Positions 17,901 to 27,900 of a stretch of 37,393 nucleotides of DNA are shown here, one piece after another. The DNA is taken from NCBI GenBank assembly GCA_011522915.1, contig WTIA01000073.1, positions 1-37,393 on the forward strand, read 5' to 3'. The notes beneath the pieces were generated by a model that saw only the letters and a program-made list of their open reading frames with translations, searched no databases and was not told where the DNA came from. The stretch is from Methanobacteriota archaeon (GTDB lineage Archaea; Thermoplasmatota; Poseidoniia; Poseidoniales; Poseidoniaceae). The position numbers and the translations under genes are program-made. Each line of letters starts with the position of its first letter. Positions within the stretch are counted from its first letter, which is position 1.

Positions 17901-19802
17901 TCAGAGTTGAGGTTTAGCGTCGTAGTCGACGAGTATTCGGTCGGTTCAAAAACAGCATTGACCTTATCAGATGGTGAAGCAGTGTTAGGATTTGTAGGAA
18001 TTCCAGAAGGCGTTGACAGCGATGATGGAGGTGGCTTACTATTTACCACAAAAGACGGTGAATTGCACGCTAGAACAATTACTTCCGGATTCTCTATGCC
18101 TGGTGATACTTTGATTGAGGATAACTGGGCAGGAGAATTTGCATTCACACTCCGCGATGATAACAGAATTCACCTAGCATGGACAAAGAGATTCACAAAT
18201 CAGCAAGGTTACACGATGACTGACATAGGAATGTCCAGTATCGGAATGCTTGGTGACATGAGTAGCACCTCTTCCTTCATGACACCATTGAAACTCTCCG
18301 AGGGTAGTTACTGGGGCCTCGACTTGTCCACCAATGGTGATGAGATTGTGCTTGCTGGATACCACAGAGATATCGTTACTGGTGGTTCTTGGAATGACCT
18401 AACCAACGTTTTCATGATTTACAACGATGATTACAAATCATCGAGTTGGACTAAGAAAATGAATGTACTAACAGATATCGATATCAAGCCACAGGATGGA
18501 GACGCTTTGGCAGTAGCGATTGGTGGAGAGCAAATTCACCTCCTCTACCAATCCATGCGTGATGATGTCACCGGTGTTGAGCGCGTGGGCTTGTTTTATG
18601 CACACGGTACAATAAGTGAAACTCCATTCAATTTCCAGGCTCCTGCTGGCGATGAGGCCAGTATGCCTGAATTGATGGTTATCGAAGATGGCAAGGAAGA
18701 TGTTTTGGTTGCAGCCTGGATAGAAGGTACTGGCAGGTCATCAGAAATTGTCAATGTTATACAAGATTCGATATGGTCGGTTGAAAGTTATAATTTCACA
18801 TCTTCGCCAGGAGCAACAAAAGTTGTGATGATGAAAATGGGCGATGAAGAGGTCAAAATCTTCCATGATGAGGTCGGAGTTTCTGGACCTGTAACCAGAT
18901 ACGGGCTTTACAACTTAGGGGATAAGCAAATCGCGATGTCCAACATTATCGGTGCCGGACATGTTATTGGTGCAGGAAGTGTTGGCCAGGATGCAATCGT
19001 AATCATGACGTCGCCTTCAGGGCAAATAAGTGGAAAAACCATTGCAAATATCAACGCTAATTCAAACGCTGGCGACAGCGATGGATTCTTGGATCTCTTG
19101 CTAAGTCCACTTCCAGGAGATAGTCAACAAGAGAAGATGATTGCACTCGGGGCAATCGGAGGATTGCTACTTGTAATGTTCCTCGCAGTTATCATTGTAC
19201 TAAGGAGATCTCACCGCCAGGAAGATGAACTAGAAGTTTCAGCAGAGTCAAGCGACCTTGAATTATTAGTTGAGACTGAAGAAGACGATGGTCCACTTGT
19301 TGCAATAGACGCAGATGGCGAGTCGGATTTGGTTGTTTCAACGAATACTCCAACTGTTATCTTAGAAGAAGAGACTGAAGAACAGACCCTCTCCGAAGAA
19401 TTGTCTGCAAAGGTCGAAGCTGGTAATGCTTCAAAGCGTTTGGAGAGACGAATAAAGAGGAAGAACGACCGTGAAGCAAAAGAGATTTTTGAGAATCTCT
19501 CTAAGACTTTACCAAATCTCCCCCCTCCAGGAGAAATGCCTATCCCTGCGGTTCAACCTACCAGTGAGCCTGTTGAAGAAACCATACTGCCGAAATTGGA
19601 TGATTTGCCCCCGCTACCACTACCGCCTGCCCCCGGAGAACTACCAATCCCTCCTGCGCCTGGGCAGTTACCAATCCTACCTGGGATGCCAGTTCCACAA
19701 AAATCAGTTGTATGCGCCTCTTGCGGTGCTAATACTACCGTCAAGGACATGACTTTGCGAAGAATGAATTGCCCGGTTTGTTCTGAAGTAATCAACATGT
19801 GA
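14913..19802 (+). CDS. Giant subtilisin-like (S8) protease with CARDB/Ig-like domains, TM helix, Pro-rich linker and C-terminal zinc ribbon
   Basis: Signal peptide MRGTKALLLAVLFLIADMSALASA; triad AVLDSGVDNEH, GHGTHVAGI, GTSMATPMVSG; TM ALGAIGGLLLVMFLAVIIVLRR; terminal CASCGANTTVKDMTLRRMNCPVC. Confidence 0.9.
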   Translation: MRGTKALLLAVLFLIADMSALASASPVQSEESSEEIAERLPFRGDRHATEDYGWWFAYGPDTNFDGLDDRLERIIAGEESQSTTAIIGPDGRKTVAIVVDYAWHPGQSEIDDLVAVLRSHGWEADGAWFQVMDSIDSIVVDHVPVSALLEIHAIESVVVVEMQNVMYPTLESANPATRIQPSEVYSGTVYDRGYDGEGVVIAVLDSGVDNEHRSLNDFDDEDDEPDLDPNSYDDQKWVAGYDATSQASNPDGSQDPDDGQGHGTHVAGIALGTGDSSRVHIGAAPGAFLVDVKVLTDSGGTNSQNSLNGIQWMINNQDTDWGNGAKGIQIGQMSFGSIGNPVAQNSGDNGTGAEARLVNNATYDAGIACVVAAGNDGIQRIASPGSADGAITIGSADNADTINRTDDFMASYSNSGPRESDNDDDDWDELKPDLVAFGSGIYSASAATGTSFPGTPRPEADNSYESKDGTSMATPMVSGVVALMLQADPSLSPVDVKDILRNSSEQKGNPSEASISDRWNSKWGFGSLDASCAVDTVLRRSCTSLTGGGGGGVIIDPPNESDEGIIFDNPTNGTWLLTGDMMQLEGRILADTGPWNSVQVKLTQYYEEDEEEVLMDWQEASVTNLSWSFTDMIPEDWYDPDETAVVIEVQAIGNDDMISNTAHWVRIGRMSASFGSPSSGSTLSDTVSFSGTAQGIEPSELIFRVDSGEWSSAYTFDEEDNEAQDWSFTWDSTEVDDGSHKISIRLVNKSGIESDIIRRTFTIDNLPAAPELRFQGSVEIFDQDLPASKAIAGTILEIHFNVVNTGDLDATDLHLKLDAPGSDSSTYPSEGKIPRLEQGETISVILWWWATEAGMHDVTIQIDPNGVMNDDESDNEYTFQFEIEERPLEPTLRFLTSAVTTDKNIPQPSDDDTKKPYKIKVRVDNLGRTDATDIRMTLFTWVETGWSETGSNVMSVIPGSETSSGSKIAEFSYTHDSIGLVKHRVVLEGNGVEAQYSELRFSVVVDEYSVGSKTALTLSDGEAVLGFVGIPEGVDSDDGGGLLFTTKDGELHARTITSGFSMPGDTLIEDNWAGEFAFTLRDDNRIHLAWTKRFTNQQGYTMTDIGMSSIGMLGDMSSTSSFMTPLKLSEGSYWGLDLSTNGDEIVLAGYHRDIVTGGSWNDLTNVFMIYNDDYKSSSWTKKMNVLTDIDIKPQDGDALAVAIGGEQIHLLYQSMRDDVTGVERVGLFYAHGTISETPFNFQAPAGDEASMPELMVIEDGKEDVLVAAWIEGTGRSSEIVNVIQDSIWSVESYNFTSSPGATKVVMMKMGDEEVKIFHDEVGVSGPVTRYGLYNLGDKQIAMSNIIGAGHVIGAGSVGQDAIVIMTSPSGQISGKTIANINANSNAGDSDGFLDLLLSPLPGDSQQEKMIALGAIGGLLLVMFLAVIIVLRRSHRQEDELEVSAESSDLELLVETEEDDGPLVAIDADGESDLVVSTNTPTVILEEETEEQTLSEELSAKVEAGNASKRLERRIKRKNDREAKEIFENLSKTLPNLPPPGEMPIPAVQPTSEPVEETILPKLDDLPPLPLPPAPGELPIPPAPGQLPILPGMPVPQKSVVCASCGANTTVKDMTLRRMNCPVCSEVINM

Positions 19803-19811
19803 GGTTATTCC

Positions 19812-21635
19812 ATGTGTGGTATTTTCGGTTTTATTGGCAATAGGTCAGCAGCACCTTTACTTGTTGAAGGATTAAGAAGATTGGAATATCGCGGATATGA
19901 TTCTTCAGGAATAGTTGTGAAAAATGGGTCTCTTCAAGTCCACAAAAAAATTGGTAAAGTTTCTGAGTTGTCTAACATGCTTCCAAACCACATTGAAGGC
20001 AATATGGGGATTGCTCACACAAGATGGGCAACACATGGAGGGGTTACCGATGAGAATGCTCACCCTCATCTGAGCCAAAATGGCGACATTGCTTTGGTGC
20101 ATAACGGAATTATCGATAACGCAAGAGGACTTAGGAAGAGATTGACTGAAAGAGGTTTCAATCTGAAATCTGAGACCGATTCAGAGGCATTGGTTCACAT
20201 GATCTCAATAGGTATCGATTCAGGCCAAAGCCCCCTCGAATCGGTCCGACAAACGCTTAACCGAGTAACCGGTACATGGGGCCTATGTGTATTATTCAAA
20301 GAGCATGACATGATAGTATGTGCAAGAAATGGGTCCCCTCTAATCTTGGGACAAGGCGAGGGTGAATCATTTGTCGCATCTGACCCGCATGCATTAACTC
20401 AGCACACTCAAAATTTCTATCTCTTGGAAGATGGAGATATGGCAGTCGTTACCAAAGATAGAATCGAAATATCAAGATTAGAAGGAGGCCAATCTTCAAC
20501 TGGATTAACAGTAATCGAAGACGAGTGGGGAGAGGCTGACATGGCTGGTTTCCCACATTACATGCTAAAGGAAATTCACGAACAGCCTGAAGCGTTGCGA
20601 AGATGTATCGCTGGCCGTTTAGATATGGCTAACGGGAGTGCAAAACTTGGAGGCCTTCGCTTAGACCCTTTACGGTTAAGAACCGTTCCACACGTTCGAT
20701 TAATCGGTTGTGGTACTGCGCTAAATGCAAGTAAAATAGGACAGTTAGCGATAGAGAGCCTGGCTCGAATTCCTGCAGTAGCCCACGTAGCAAGCGAATT
20801 TAGGTACAACGACCCGGTGATAAATCCAAACGCTCTTCATTTTGCTGTATCGCAGTCTGGTGAAACCGCAGATACCTTGTCTGCGGTCAAAGAAATTCAA
20901 CTCAAAGGTGGAGATGTACACGGGATTGTGAACGTGGTGGGTTCAACCATAGCAAGAACATGCGGTCAAGGCGTCTACATTCACAGCGGTCCTGAGCAAG
21001 CAGTAGCATCAACAAAAGCGTTCACAAACATGGTTGCTTCTCTGTTATTATTCGCTATAAGAATCGGAAGAACTCGTAACTTCTCTCGAGAAAAAGGTCA
21101 AACAATAATAAGAGATTTTGAGAAAATTCCAGACTTGCTTGAGCGCTACCTAAAAAATCCTGGTCAAATCGATGAAGCTGTTCACTTGGTAAAAGACGCA
21201 AAAAGTGTGTTATTTCTAGGCAGAGGCCTATCTGCACCAGTGGCAAGCGAAGGTGCTTTGAAACTCATGGAGATTGCTTATATTCCATGTCTCGCTTACC
21301 CAGCAGGTGAAATGAAACATGGGCCAATTGCACTTTTGGAAGAAGGAAGCCCGGTTGTTGTGATTCTGCCAAACGATAAGCATCGTGAGAAAACCATTGC
21401 CTCTATGCATGAATGCCGTGCAAGAGGTGCAAAAATCATACTCATTCACGAAGAAGGTGATGAGGACGCCGCTGAGGAAGCAGATGTTTCAATCCCAGTG
21501 CCCGCATGTAGTTACCTTCTGAGTCCACTACTGACAGTGGTTCCTACGCAGTTGATAGCATATCGAGCCGCTCTCGCTCTTGGTTGCGACGTAGACAGAC
21601 CGCGTAATCTGGCAAAATCGGTCACAGTTGAATGA
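19812..21635 (+). CDS. glmS: Glutamine-fructose-6-phosphate aminotransferase (isomerizing)
   Basis: 607 aa; MCGIFGFIG, HTRWATHG, SQSGETADTL, C-term RPRNLAKSVTVE. Confidence 0.95.
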   Translation: MCGIFGFIGNRSAAPLLVEGLRRLEYRGYDSSGIVVKNGSLQVHKKIGKVSELSNMLPNHIEGNMGIAHTRWATHGGVTDENAHPHLSQNGDIALVHNGIIDNARGLRKRLTERGFNLKSETDSEALVHMISIGIDSGQSPLESVRQTLNRVTGTWGLCVLFKEHDMIVCARNGSPLILGQGEGESFVASDPHALTQHTQNFYLLEDGDMAVVTKDRIEISRLEGGQSSTGLTVIEDEWGEADMAGFPHYMLKEIHEQPEALRRCIAGRLDMANGSAKLGGLRLDPLRLRTVPHVRLIGCGTALNASKIGQLAIESLARIPAVAHVASEFRYNDPVINPNALHFAVSQSGETADTLSAVKEIQLKGGDVHGIVNVVGSTIARTCGQGVYIHSGPEQAVASTKAFTNMVASLLLFAIRIGRTRNFSREKGQTIIRDFEKIPDLLERYLKNPGQIDEAVHLVKDAKSVLFLGRGLSAPVASEGALKLMEIAYIPCLAYPAGEMKHGPIALLEEGSPVVVILPNDKHREKTIASMHECRARGAKIILIHEEGDEDAAEEADVSIPVPACSYLLSPLLTVVPTQLIAYRAALALGCDVDRPRNLAKSVTVE

Positions 21636-22355
21636 TCAATTAATTGAGAATCTTTGGTCTGCGGAATTCCAAAGTATCGGAGAATATCCTAATCTGTGAT
21701 GTGTATGTCTCATCTTGATTACCCCAATCTTTCTTGTAATGTCATCACCAACTCTTTCCATTGTAAGGTGCATTACTCCGTCTGAGAGGTAATCCTCAAC
21801 TCCGTATTCACCGAACTGCTTGTGGTCTTCACCTGTCATTTCACAGATAAAGAACGATGTTAATTCGAGACGTCGGCACGCTTCGAATAATCTGAAAATT
21901 TCATCACGAGGATTTTCCATCTTTGTTAGAGTAAAGAATGCACCTAGGGAATCGAATACAAGTAATTCAAATCCAATAGACTGCCTGTATGAAGTAAGTT
22001 GCTTGATTAACTGCCCCATCCAATCGATTCTGTTGCTCATGCCTTGTTCATCTAATTGAACCCTCAAATCTGACAGGTCGATAATTGCAATTCGGTTACG
22101 AACACGGGGGTCATCGACGTTCATTCCCATGTTTGACATGTGAGACCTCAGGGAATCTTTTCCTTGTTCCAATGTGACGTAAATACCGCTCGTTTCACCG
22201 TACAGCACAGCGTTATACAGCAATGAGAAGGTGACTGAAGATTTCATTGCACCTGACTGTCCTGCCACTATACAAATGTGTCCTTGTGGGATGCCACCTT
22301 GCATGTTTTCGTCTAGTCCTGCTATGTGGGTTGGGATTCTTTCTATGTCACTCAC
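21636..22355 (-). CDS. KaiC-like RecA-superfamily ATPase
   Basis: 239 aa; Walker A-like GQSGAMKSS, LLVFDSLGAFF Walker B, KaiC-like overall layout. Confidence 0.82.
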   Translation of the reverse strand: MSDIERIPTHIAGLDENMQGGIPQGHICIVAGQSGAMKSSVTFSLLYNAVLYGETSGIYVTLEQGKDSLRSHMSNMGMNVDDPRVRNRIAIIDLSDLRVQLDEQGMSNRIDWMGQLIKQLTSYRQSIGFELLVFDSLGAFFTLTKMENPRDEIFRLFEACRRLELTSFFICEMTGEDHKQFGEYGVEDYLSDGVMHLTMERVGDDITRKIGVIKMRHTHHRLGYSPILWNSADQRFSIN

Positions 22356-22418
22356 GTCCTCTCACCACTTGGGTGTAACAGCGATGCTCTCTTCAAGGTG
22401 ACCCCCAACCAAGCCTAC

Positions 22419-22970
22419 ATGGGAATATGGTTGGCGAGCGGTTCACAGCGTCGCGCTCAGATTCTAAATGATAGAATCGGACCAATTCACGTCGAACCTT
22501 TACCCGATGTAGACGAGACTCATCCCTCGGGGCCCGTTCATAGCCAGGTCTTGGAAATTTGTCGCAGGAAAAGCGAGGCTGTACCTGATAGCCATGGATT
22601 CCTTGGAGTTGTTGTCGCAGACACAATGATAGAAGACCCAGATGACCCTAATCTAGCGATAGGTAAGGCTTCTGACGAGCTTCAAGCAGCATCTATGATC
22701 AAACGTTTGTCTGGTGGGAGGCATCAGGTTTGGTCTGCCACAGCGATTCAAATTTGTGGGGATTGGACTTTTTTTGTAGAAAGTGCAGTAGTAGAAATTG
22801 ACGAATTATCAGCGGATGAAATCGCACATCTAATCGAAACAGGCTCGTGGATTGGGAAGGCCGGTTCCTATGATTTGGCTGGTGAGATGGGAAGGCATGC
22901 TCGACTGATTGACGGAGATGAATTAGCGGTACTAGGTTTCGCTCCAAGCGCATTGAAACTACTTGACTAA
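22419..22970 (+). CDS. Maf-like nucleotide pyrophosphatase
   Basis: From ATG 22419: MGIWLASGSQRRAQIL, VVADTMI, GSWIGKAGSYDLAGEMG. Confidence 0.85.
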   Translation: MGIWLASGSQRRAQILNDRIGPIHVEPLPDVDETHPSGPVHSQVLEICRRKSEAVPDSHGFLGVVVADTMIEDPDDPNLAIGKASDELQAASMIKRLSGGRHQVWSATAIQICGDWTFFVESAVVEIDELSADEIAHLIETGSWIGKAGSYDLAGEMGRHARLIDGDELAVLGFAPSALKLLD

Positions 22971-24289
22971 TCGCTTTCATGAGACCCTGAGCCCTGTTCT
23001 GGATTTGCAAGGTACTGGTCATAAAACATTGGAATCTTGTGCCATGTGTATAGAGAAATGAACGTTTCTTTAATCCAAAATACCAGTATTGCGAAGTAAG
23101 AAATCGCATAGAATCCAATACCAATGCGGTTGATGTTTTCATTTACTTCACCATTTTTCCAACTAGCAAACATAGCATAGACTGTTACAATAACACCTAT
23201 GTTTACGGCTGTAAATGCAAACCAGTGAGTTTTCCTTGAATGTGCTGAGGTTTTCTTGTGGTCCTCATGCAGATATGCAATAAATCCCCAGAAAACCTGG
23301 AATGCGACTCCAAATATCAAAATCCAACGATAGTAAGACATCATGGCGCCAGATGTTTCTACATATCTCATTGTCTCCATGTAAGATGCAACACCGATAA
23401 GCGGTATCCAAAACACGGATGCAATAATCATCGATTTGTATGGTTTCTTATTTCTTACATTGGAGATTATCCTCTTTGGGTTTAGCATTAAGAAAATGAA
23501 AAGGTACGGAATCAATTTCAATATCGCTACAACCCTCTGAGAAAGGTCACCTCGCTCATATAGCGGGTCTGAAACAACAGATAGGATAAGCAAACTTGCA
23601 TAGATTGCAAACACCTTTCCCGTATTTTCTGGTTTGATAATTTGCCAGTCCAATCTTCTATTAATGTGAGAGACGATTATAGCTACCATTGATAGTGAAA
23701 AGAATAAATCAAAAACTATGGTTTCAGAGATTTCCAATGCTTCAGAAAAATTATTTCTCAATATCCAACTGAGCAATACGATCATTCCAAGAACAGGCAG
23801 GAATGCACCGAGTGCATACGAGAATGGTCCAACCTTGTTCCCATTTTCAGATTTGTTTTTGAAAATAGTAATTGCTGGAGACCACAAGCAAACAACAGAG
23901 GCAGATAGTAGCGTTATTCCAACAGTGGTTAGTGAATGATAGATAGACAAATCTGCGCTAATTATTCCAACAGTAATTGCGATTTGTCCAAAGATATTCA
24001 TACCAACATAAACTCTCATCAGTGTTTTTTCAAACCCAGGAACATCGTAAATTAGCGGAAGTATGCTAAATCCGATTCCTGCAAGTATGCACATCAACCA
24101 GCCGAGGCCTAATTGAATCCGAAGTGTGTAATTGATTTCCTCCAAATTATGTTGGTAAAAATCCTCTCCAGATGTTGCTATCCAGAATGCGGTAAAGAAA
24201 AAGAGAATTTGCATTAATACAGCTGCCATAACCACATCTAGGTATGAACCAGCAGACCAATGTGGCTTACGCTGGAGTTCAAGACCCAT
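22967..24289 (-). CDS. Multi-pass membrane protein, function unknown
   Basis: 440 aa with about a dozen hydrophobic segments. Confidence 0.65.
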   Translation of the reverse strand: MGLELQRKPHWSAGSYLDVVMAAVLMQILFFFTAFWIATSGEDFYQHNLEEINYTLRIQLGLGWLMCILAGIGFSILPLIYDVPGFEKTLMRVYVGMNIFGQIAITVGIISADLSIYHSLTTVGITLLSASVVCLWSPAITIFKNKSENGNKVGPFSYALGAFLPVLGMIVLLSWILRNNFSEALEISETIVFDLFFSLSMVAIIVSHINRRLDWQIIKPENTGKVFAIYASLLILSVVSDPLYERGDLSQRVVAILKLIPYLFIFLMLNPKRIISNVRNKKPYKSMIIASVFWIPLIGVASYMETMRYVETSGAMMSYYRWILIFGVAFQVFWGFIAYLHEDHKKTSAHSRKTHWFAFTAVNIGVIVTVYAMFASWKNGEVNENINRIGIGFYAISYFAILVFWIKETFISLYTWHKIPMFYDQYLANPEQGSGSHESD

Positions 24290-24316
24290 TCCAATCCAAT
24301 TGAACTCATTGCTTTT

Positions 24317-24325
24317 GTATAAAAG
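24317..24325 (-). promoter_or_regulatory. Putative TATA box CTTTTATAC for the 22967-24289 gene
   Basis: Located about 28-36 nt upstream of the ATG at 24289, consistent with a leaderless archaeal transcript. Confidence 0.45.
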
Positions 24326-24341
24326 TTTGAACCCTTTATTG

Positions 24342-24968
24342 TCACATTAAAAGTGGAGTTAACCCCAAGTCATTTTTTGATACATCCATTGTGACATCAC
24401 TTCCCGGCATGAGAAGCAACTTGTCAGATTCATCAAGAGCGAATATGGGGATGTTCATTTCATCACCGACTTGTTTCAGAATTCTCCTACAGGCGTTAGT
24501 CTGAGTATCCATATGAATCAATCCATTCAGGTCGACAATTATTGTGTCACCTCTCGAAATCCTATCTTGTATTTGGTGAACAGGAAGTCTGTGCATCTTG
24601 TCTGGAACTACGTATCTCAATGCCCTATCAGGGAAATCTGTTGGTTTTACTTGGTAGTTTGAAAGGTCATGAAAAGCCTCTCCATCTGGGGTTAGCCCAC
24701 CAGTCCATCCAATTGGAACAGAAGGTGATTTCTTGACCGGTGGTGGTATCTCTGGTTCAATTTCAGAGTTAATCGCCAACGGTGAGTTTTGGTTGGTATT
24801 TTCTTCTGGCATCTCAGCGTCATCAGGATTTACAAGTGTCAGTTGTTGACCTGGGGCCTCAGATTGGGTTTTTGTTTTCTTTTTCTTCGATGCTTTAGAT
24901 GCATCTAGTGCTGGTGATTCCGGGTCAGGGAATCCAAAAAATTGCCACAAAGTCCCCATGTTTTTCAC
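24342..24968 (-). CDS. SepF-like (DUF552-like) protein
   Basis: 208 aa; hydrophobic N-term MGTLWQFFGF, disordered linker, C-term domain LPVHQIQDRISRGDTIIVDLNGLIHMDTQTNACRRILKQVGDEMNIPIFALDESDKLLLMPGSDVTMD. Confidence 0.5.
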   Translation of the reverse strand: MKNMGTLWQFFGFPDPESPALDASKASKKKKTKTQSEAPGQQLTLVNPDDAEMPEENTNQNSPLAINSEIEPEIPPPVKKSPSVPIGWTGGLTPDGEAFHDLSNYQVKPTDFPDRALRYVVPDKMHRLPVHQIQDRISRGDTIIVDLNGLIHMDTQTNACRRILKQVGDEMNIPIFALDESDKLLLMPGSDVTMDVSKNDLGLTPLLM

Positions 24969-24971
24969 TGC

Positions 24972-27900
24972 TCAAAGGTCCAAGTCGTCAAGAATGTCGG
25001 CTAGGGCCTGTGAAGCAGCGGTCGGTGCTGGTTCTTGAACCATCGTCCTGTTGAGCAACGAAGGAGCGGGTTCTGAGTATGTTTGTGTTGGTACCGGATT
25101 AATCTCTGGAAGAGGCTGGGCTTGGAATGCTTGTGCTGGTGCCGGATGAATCTCCGGAAGAGGTTGTGCTTGGTATGTTGGTTGAACAGGTTGTGTAAAC
25201 TGAGGTGCTGGTGGCATTGATGCCAAATACTGGTCTCCGTAGTAAGACCACTGTTCCATAGTCCATCCATGAGGAAGTCCTGAGGCAGGAATAGGCGGTC
25301 CAGACATTGCAGGTTGCGGAGGTGGACTTGCACTTTGAGTAAATTCAATTGGTGCAGCAGTAGGAGCATCGGATATGACGGATGGAGGAGAATCTCCCCA
25401 TCCATAATCTGGTATGTTCTTTGTTTGGATAACAACTGTGGAATCATCTCTTCTCCTGATGAGAAGTAATGCCAACAGGACAATTACTACAACTCCTAGA
25501 ATACCTCCTACTGCAGTGGATGTTGTTACTCCAAACAAGCCTTCAGTTGGTTTTTCATTTACCTCTACCAGCACAGATGCTGTGCTTGATTTGCCATCGT
25601 CATCGGTAACTGTAAGGTTAACGAAGAATTTGCCAGGTGTGTCGAACTTGATTGTGAAGGTTTCACCGTAGCCGTCTTGAAAAGATCCTGCCGTGTTGGG
25701 GTCATTCCAAATGAATAACAGATTTGACCGGTCTGTTGTTGAATCGGTCGAATTCTCTCCATTGAATGTGATAGATTCACCCTCGGTGATTACAAAGCCG
25801 TCAGATGGCACGAAAATACTCGCAGCAGGTGGGCGATTTACGATAGTGACGTCAATCGAAAATGAGTCAGTGGCATTATCGTCATCCCACACGTTAGCTG
25901 TTATGGTTCGCAACCCTGAGGTTGACCATGAGTAGATTAAGTCAGGACCTTCGACATCACAATCATCTGTTGGGATTCCGTTTTCATCGGAATCCAATGA
26001 CACGATTAAATCCCAACAGTATCGCAAATCTTCTTGGTCAGCGATATCTATTGCAGATGCACTAAGATTGATTATTTCGTCTTCAAACAATGTTTGCTGT
26101 GCTGGTAATGCATTTAGAACAGGGTGTATGTTGTTGACTCTCACATAACCGATTACATCCTCACTTGTTTCACCGTCGTTGTCGGTTGCAAATGCTCTTA
26201 TTTCATGCAAACCAGATGTACCCCATGAGGCTGTAATCATTGAGTTAGGCCCAGATGTGGTTTCAGTCCAATTCGCATCCGTCGCGTCAGGATACCATGT
26301 AATCAGTAGACTATCTTTGTCGGATAGCGTATCATCTGCATCTATGTGCAAAGTTGCAACCACGTCCTCGTCAACGCTCCAAGTACCATCTTCGCCGGGC
26401 AGATATGGGATTCCATCGATTGAGAAACCCATCTCGCCAATAGTCGGCGCAACATTGAGTACATCGTATGTCAAAAATGCCGATACAGAGGCGCCATCAT
26501 CGTCTGTCACAACCGCTTCCACCTGCTGTGTACCTTCTTCTTCAGCGATAACTGTGCAGTAGGGTCCGTACAGTCCTTCTTGGCAGGTACTGCCCGGCCA
26601 TGAAATGGTAACTTGCTGGCCTTCAGGAGAAATTGTATCGATATCACCACTATCTGTTGCGTTGAATGTAATTGATTGACCGCCCTCGACGAATGAAGAA
26701 CTCGCTGTTAAATTGACGTAGGGGTCCCTGTTTAGGACTGTTGCATTCATTGTTAGATGGACTTCATCGAGTTCATCATCGACAACGATTACCTTTACCT
26801 CCCAATCTCCGTCATCTACCCAGAACCAACTGGTGATACATGTCGTAGATTCAATGTACTCAGTACGTATTCCGTCTTGTACTTCGAAGTAACATTCTAC
26901 TTCACCACCATCGTTATCATAAGACGAAGATGCATCGATGGTGACATTCTCGAAGGTGTAGACACCGTCACCCAATGTCATTACAGCACTTGGCATTCTT
27001 CCAATAAAGATGTCAAGAGAAGCGTAATTGTTTGACCTATTCGCATCAGCTGTAACGTTTTCATCAGGGTCAACGACGAATGATAGTGTCTGGATTCCAA
27101 TTGCTGCGTCTAGTGGAACCGTCCAATTGACTTCCACTCTGCCTTCGAAATATGGCCCTAAAGCGGGAAGGTCTCCTCTAATGGTTGCTCCATCAGGGGT
27201 TGTGATTTCCATTTCTGTAGCAGGTGAGGTTAGCACACCTCTGTTTTGGGCTGGAACTGAGAAGTGTATGCTATCACCTGGTAAGGCATTGTAACCACTA
27301 GCTTGGTTCAGTATTGTAGATTCTTCACCTCTCGTTCTAGTTACAATCATTGAGTCGGGTTTAGCAACAAGATCAATTCCGACTACTGATAAATCCATCA
27401 CTATTGTAGCAGCTCCAACGATTTTGTTCACAGGATCCCAAATGATTACACCATTGCTTGTCCAATCATCTGATGCATCAGAATTATCCCGGCTGAATCC
27501 AACATCCAAGTCGGGCCTGACTTCTCCATCATTATCGGTGGTGAGACTCATTATTGTGGAATCCGCTTCGTATCTTAGTTGGAGATTGGTCCCTACCTCA
27601 TCATTGCCGTTGACGGTCATGTGTCCGAGAACTTCTTCTGTAGCGTTTGGAAGTATGGCAACAAATTCAGGAGTAACGTCGATTACAACGTTTCGAACAC
27701 CCGGAGACGAGCCTGTATTTACTAATGAAGACCCAACAGGAGTGTAGGTTTTCAATTTCCAGTCGATTTGGAATCCTGCTGGATTGATTATTCTATACCA
27801 AGCAAATGATCTTACTGCTGGGCAGTACCACTCAAAACCGCTTCCCGTTCCCGTGTTATTCCAGTTGTTTAATTTGTACGAATCAGAGCAACCTGAGTAA

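Noticed and set aside
25001-25483. 160-aa minus-strand ORF inside the PKD paralog 1 tail
   Set aside because: Out-of-frame reading of the Pro/Gln repeat region; composition (H/Q/L rich) is a frame-shift artefact.
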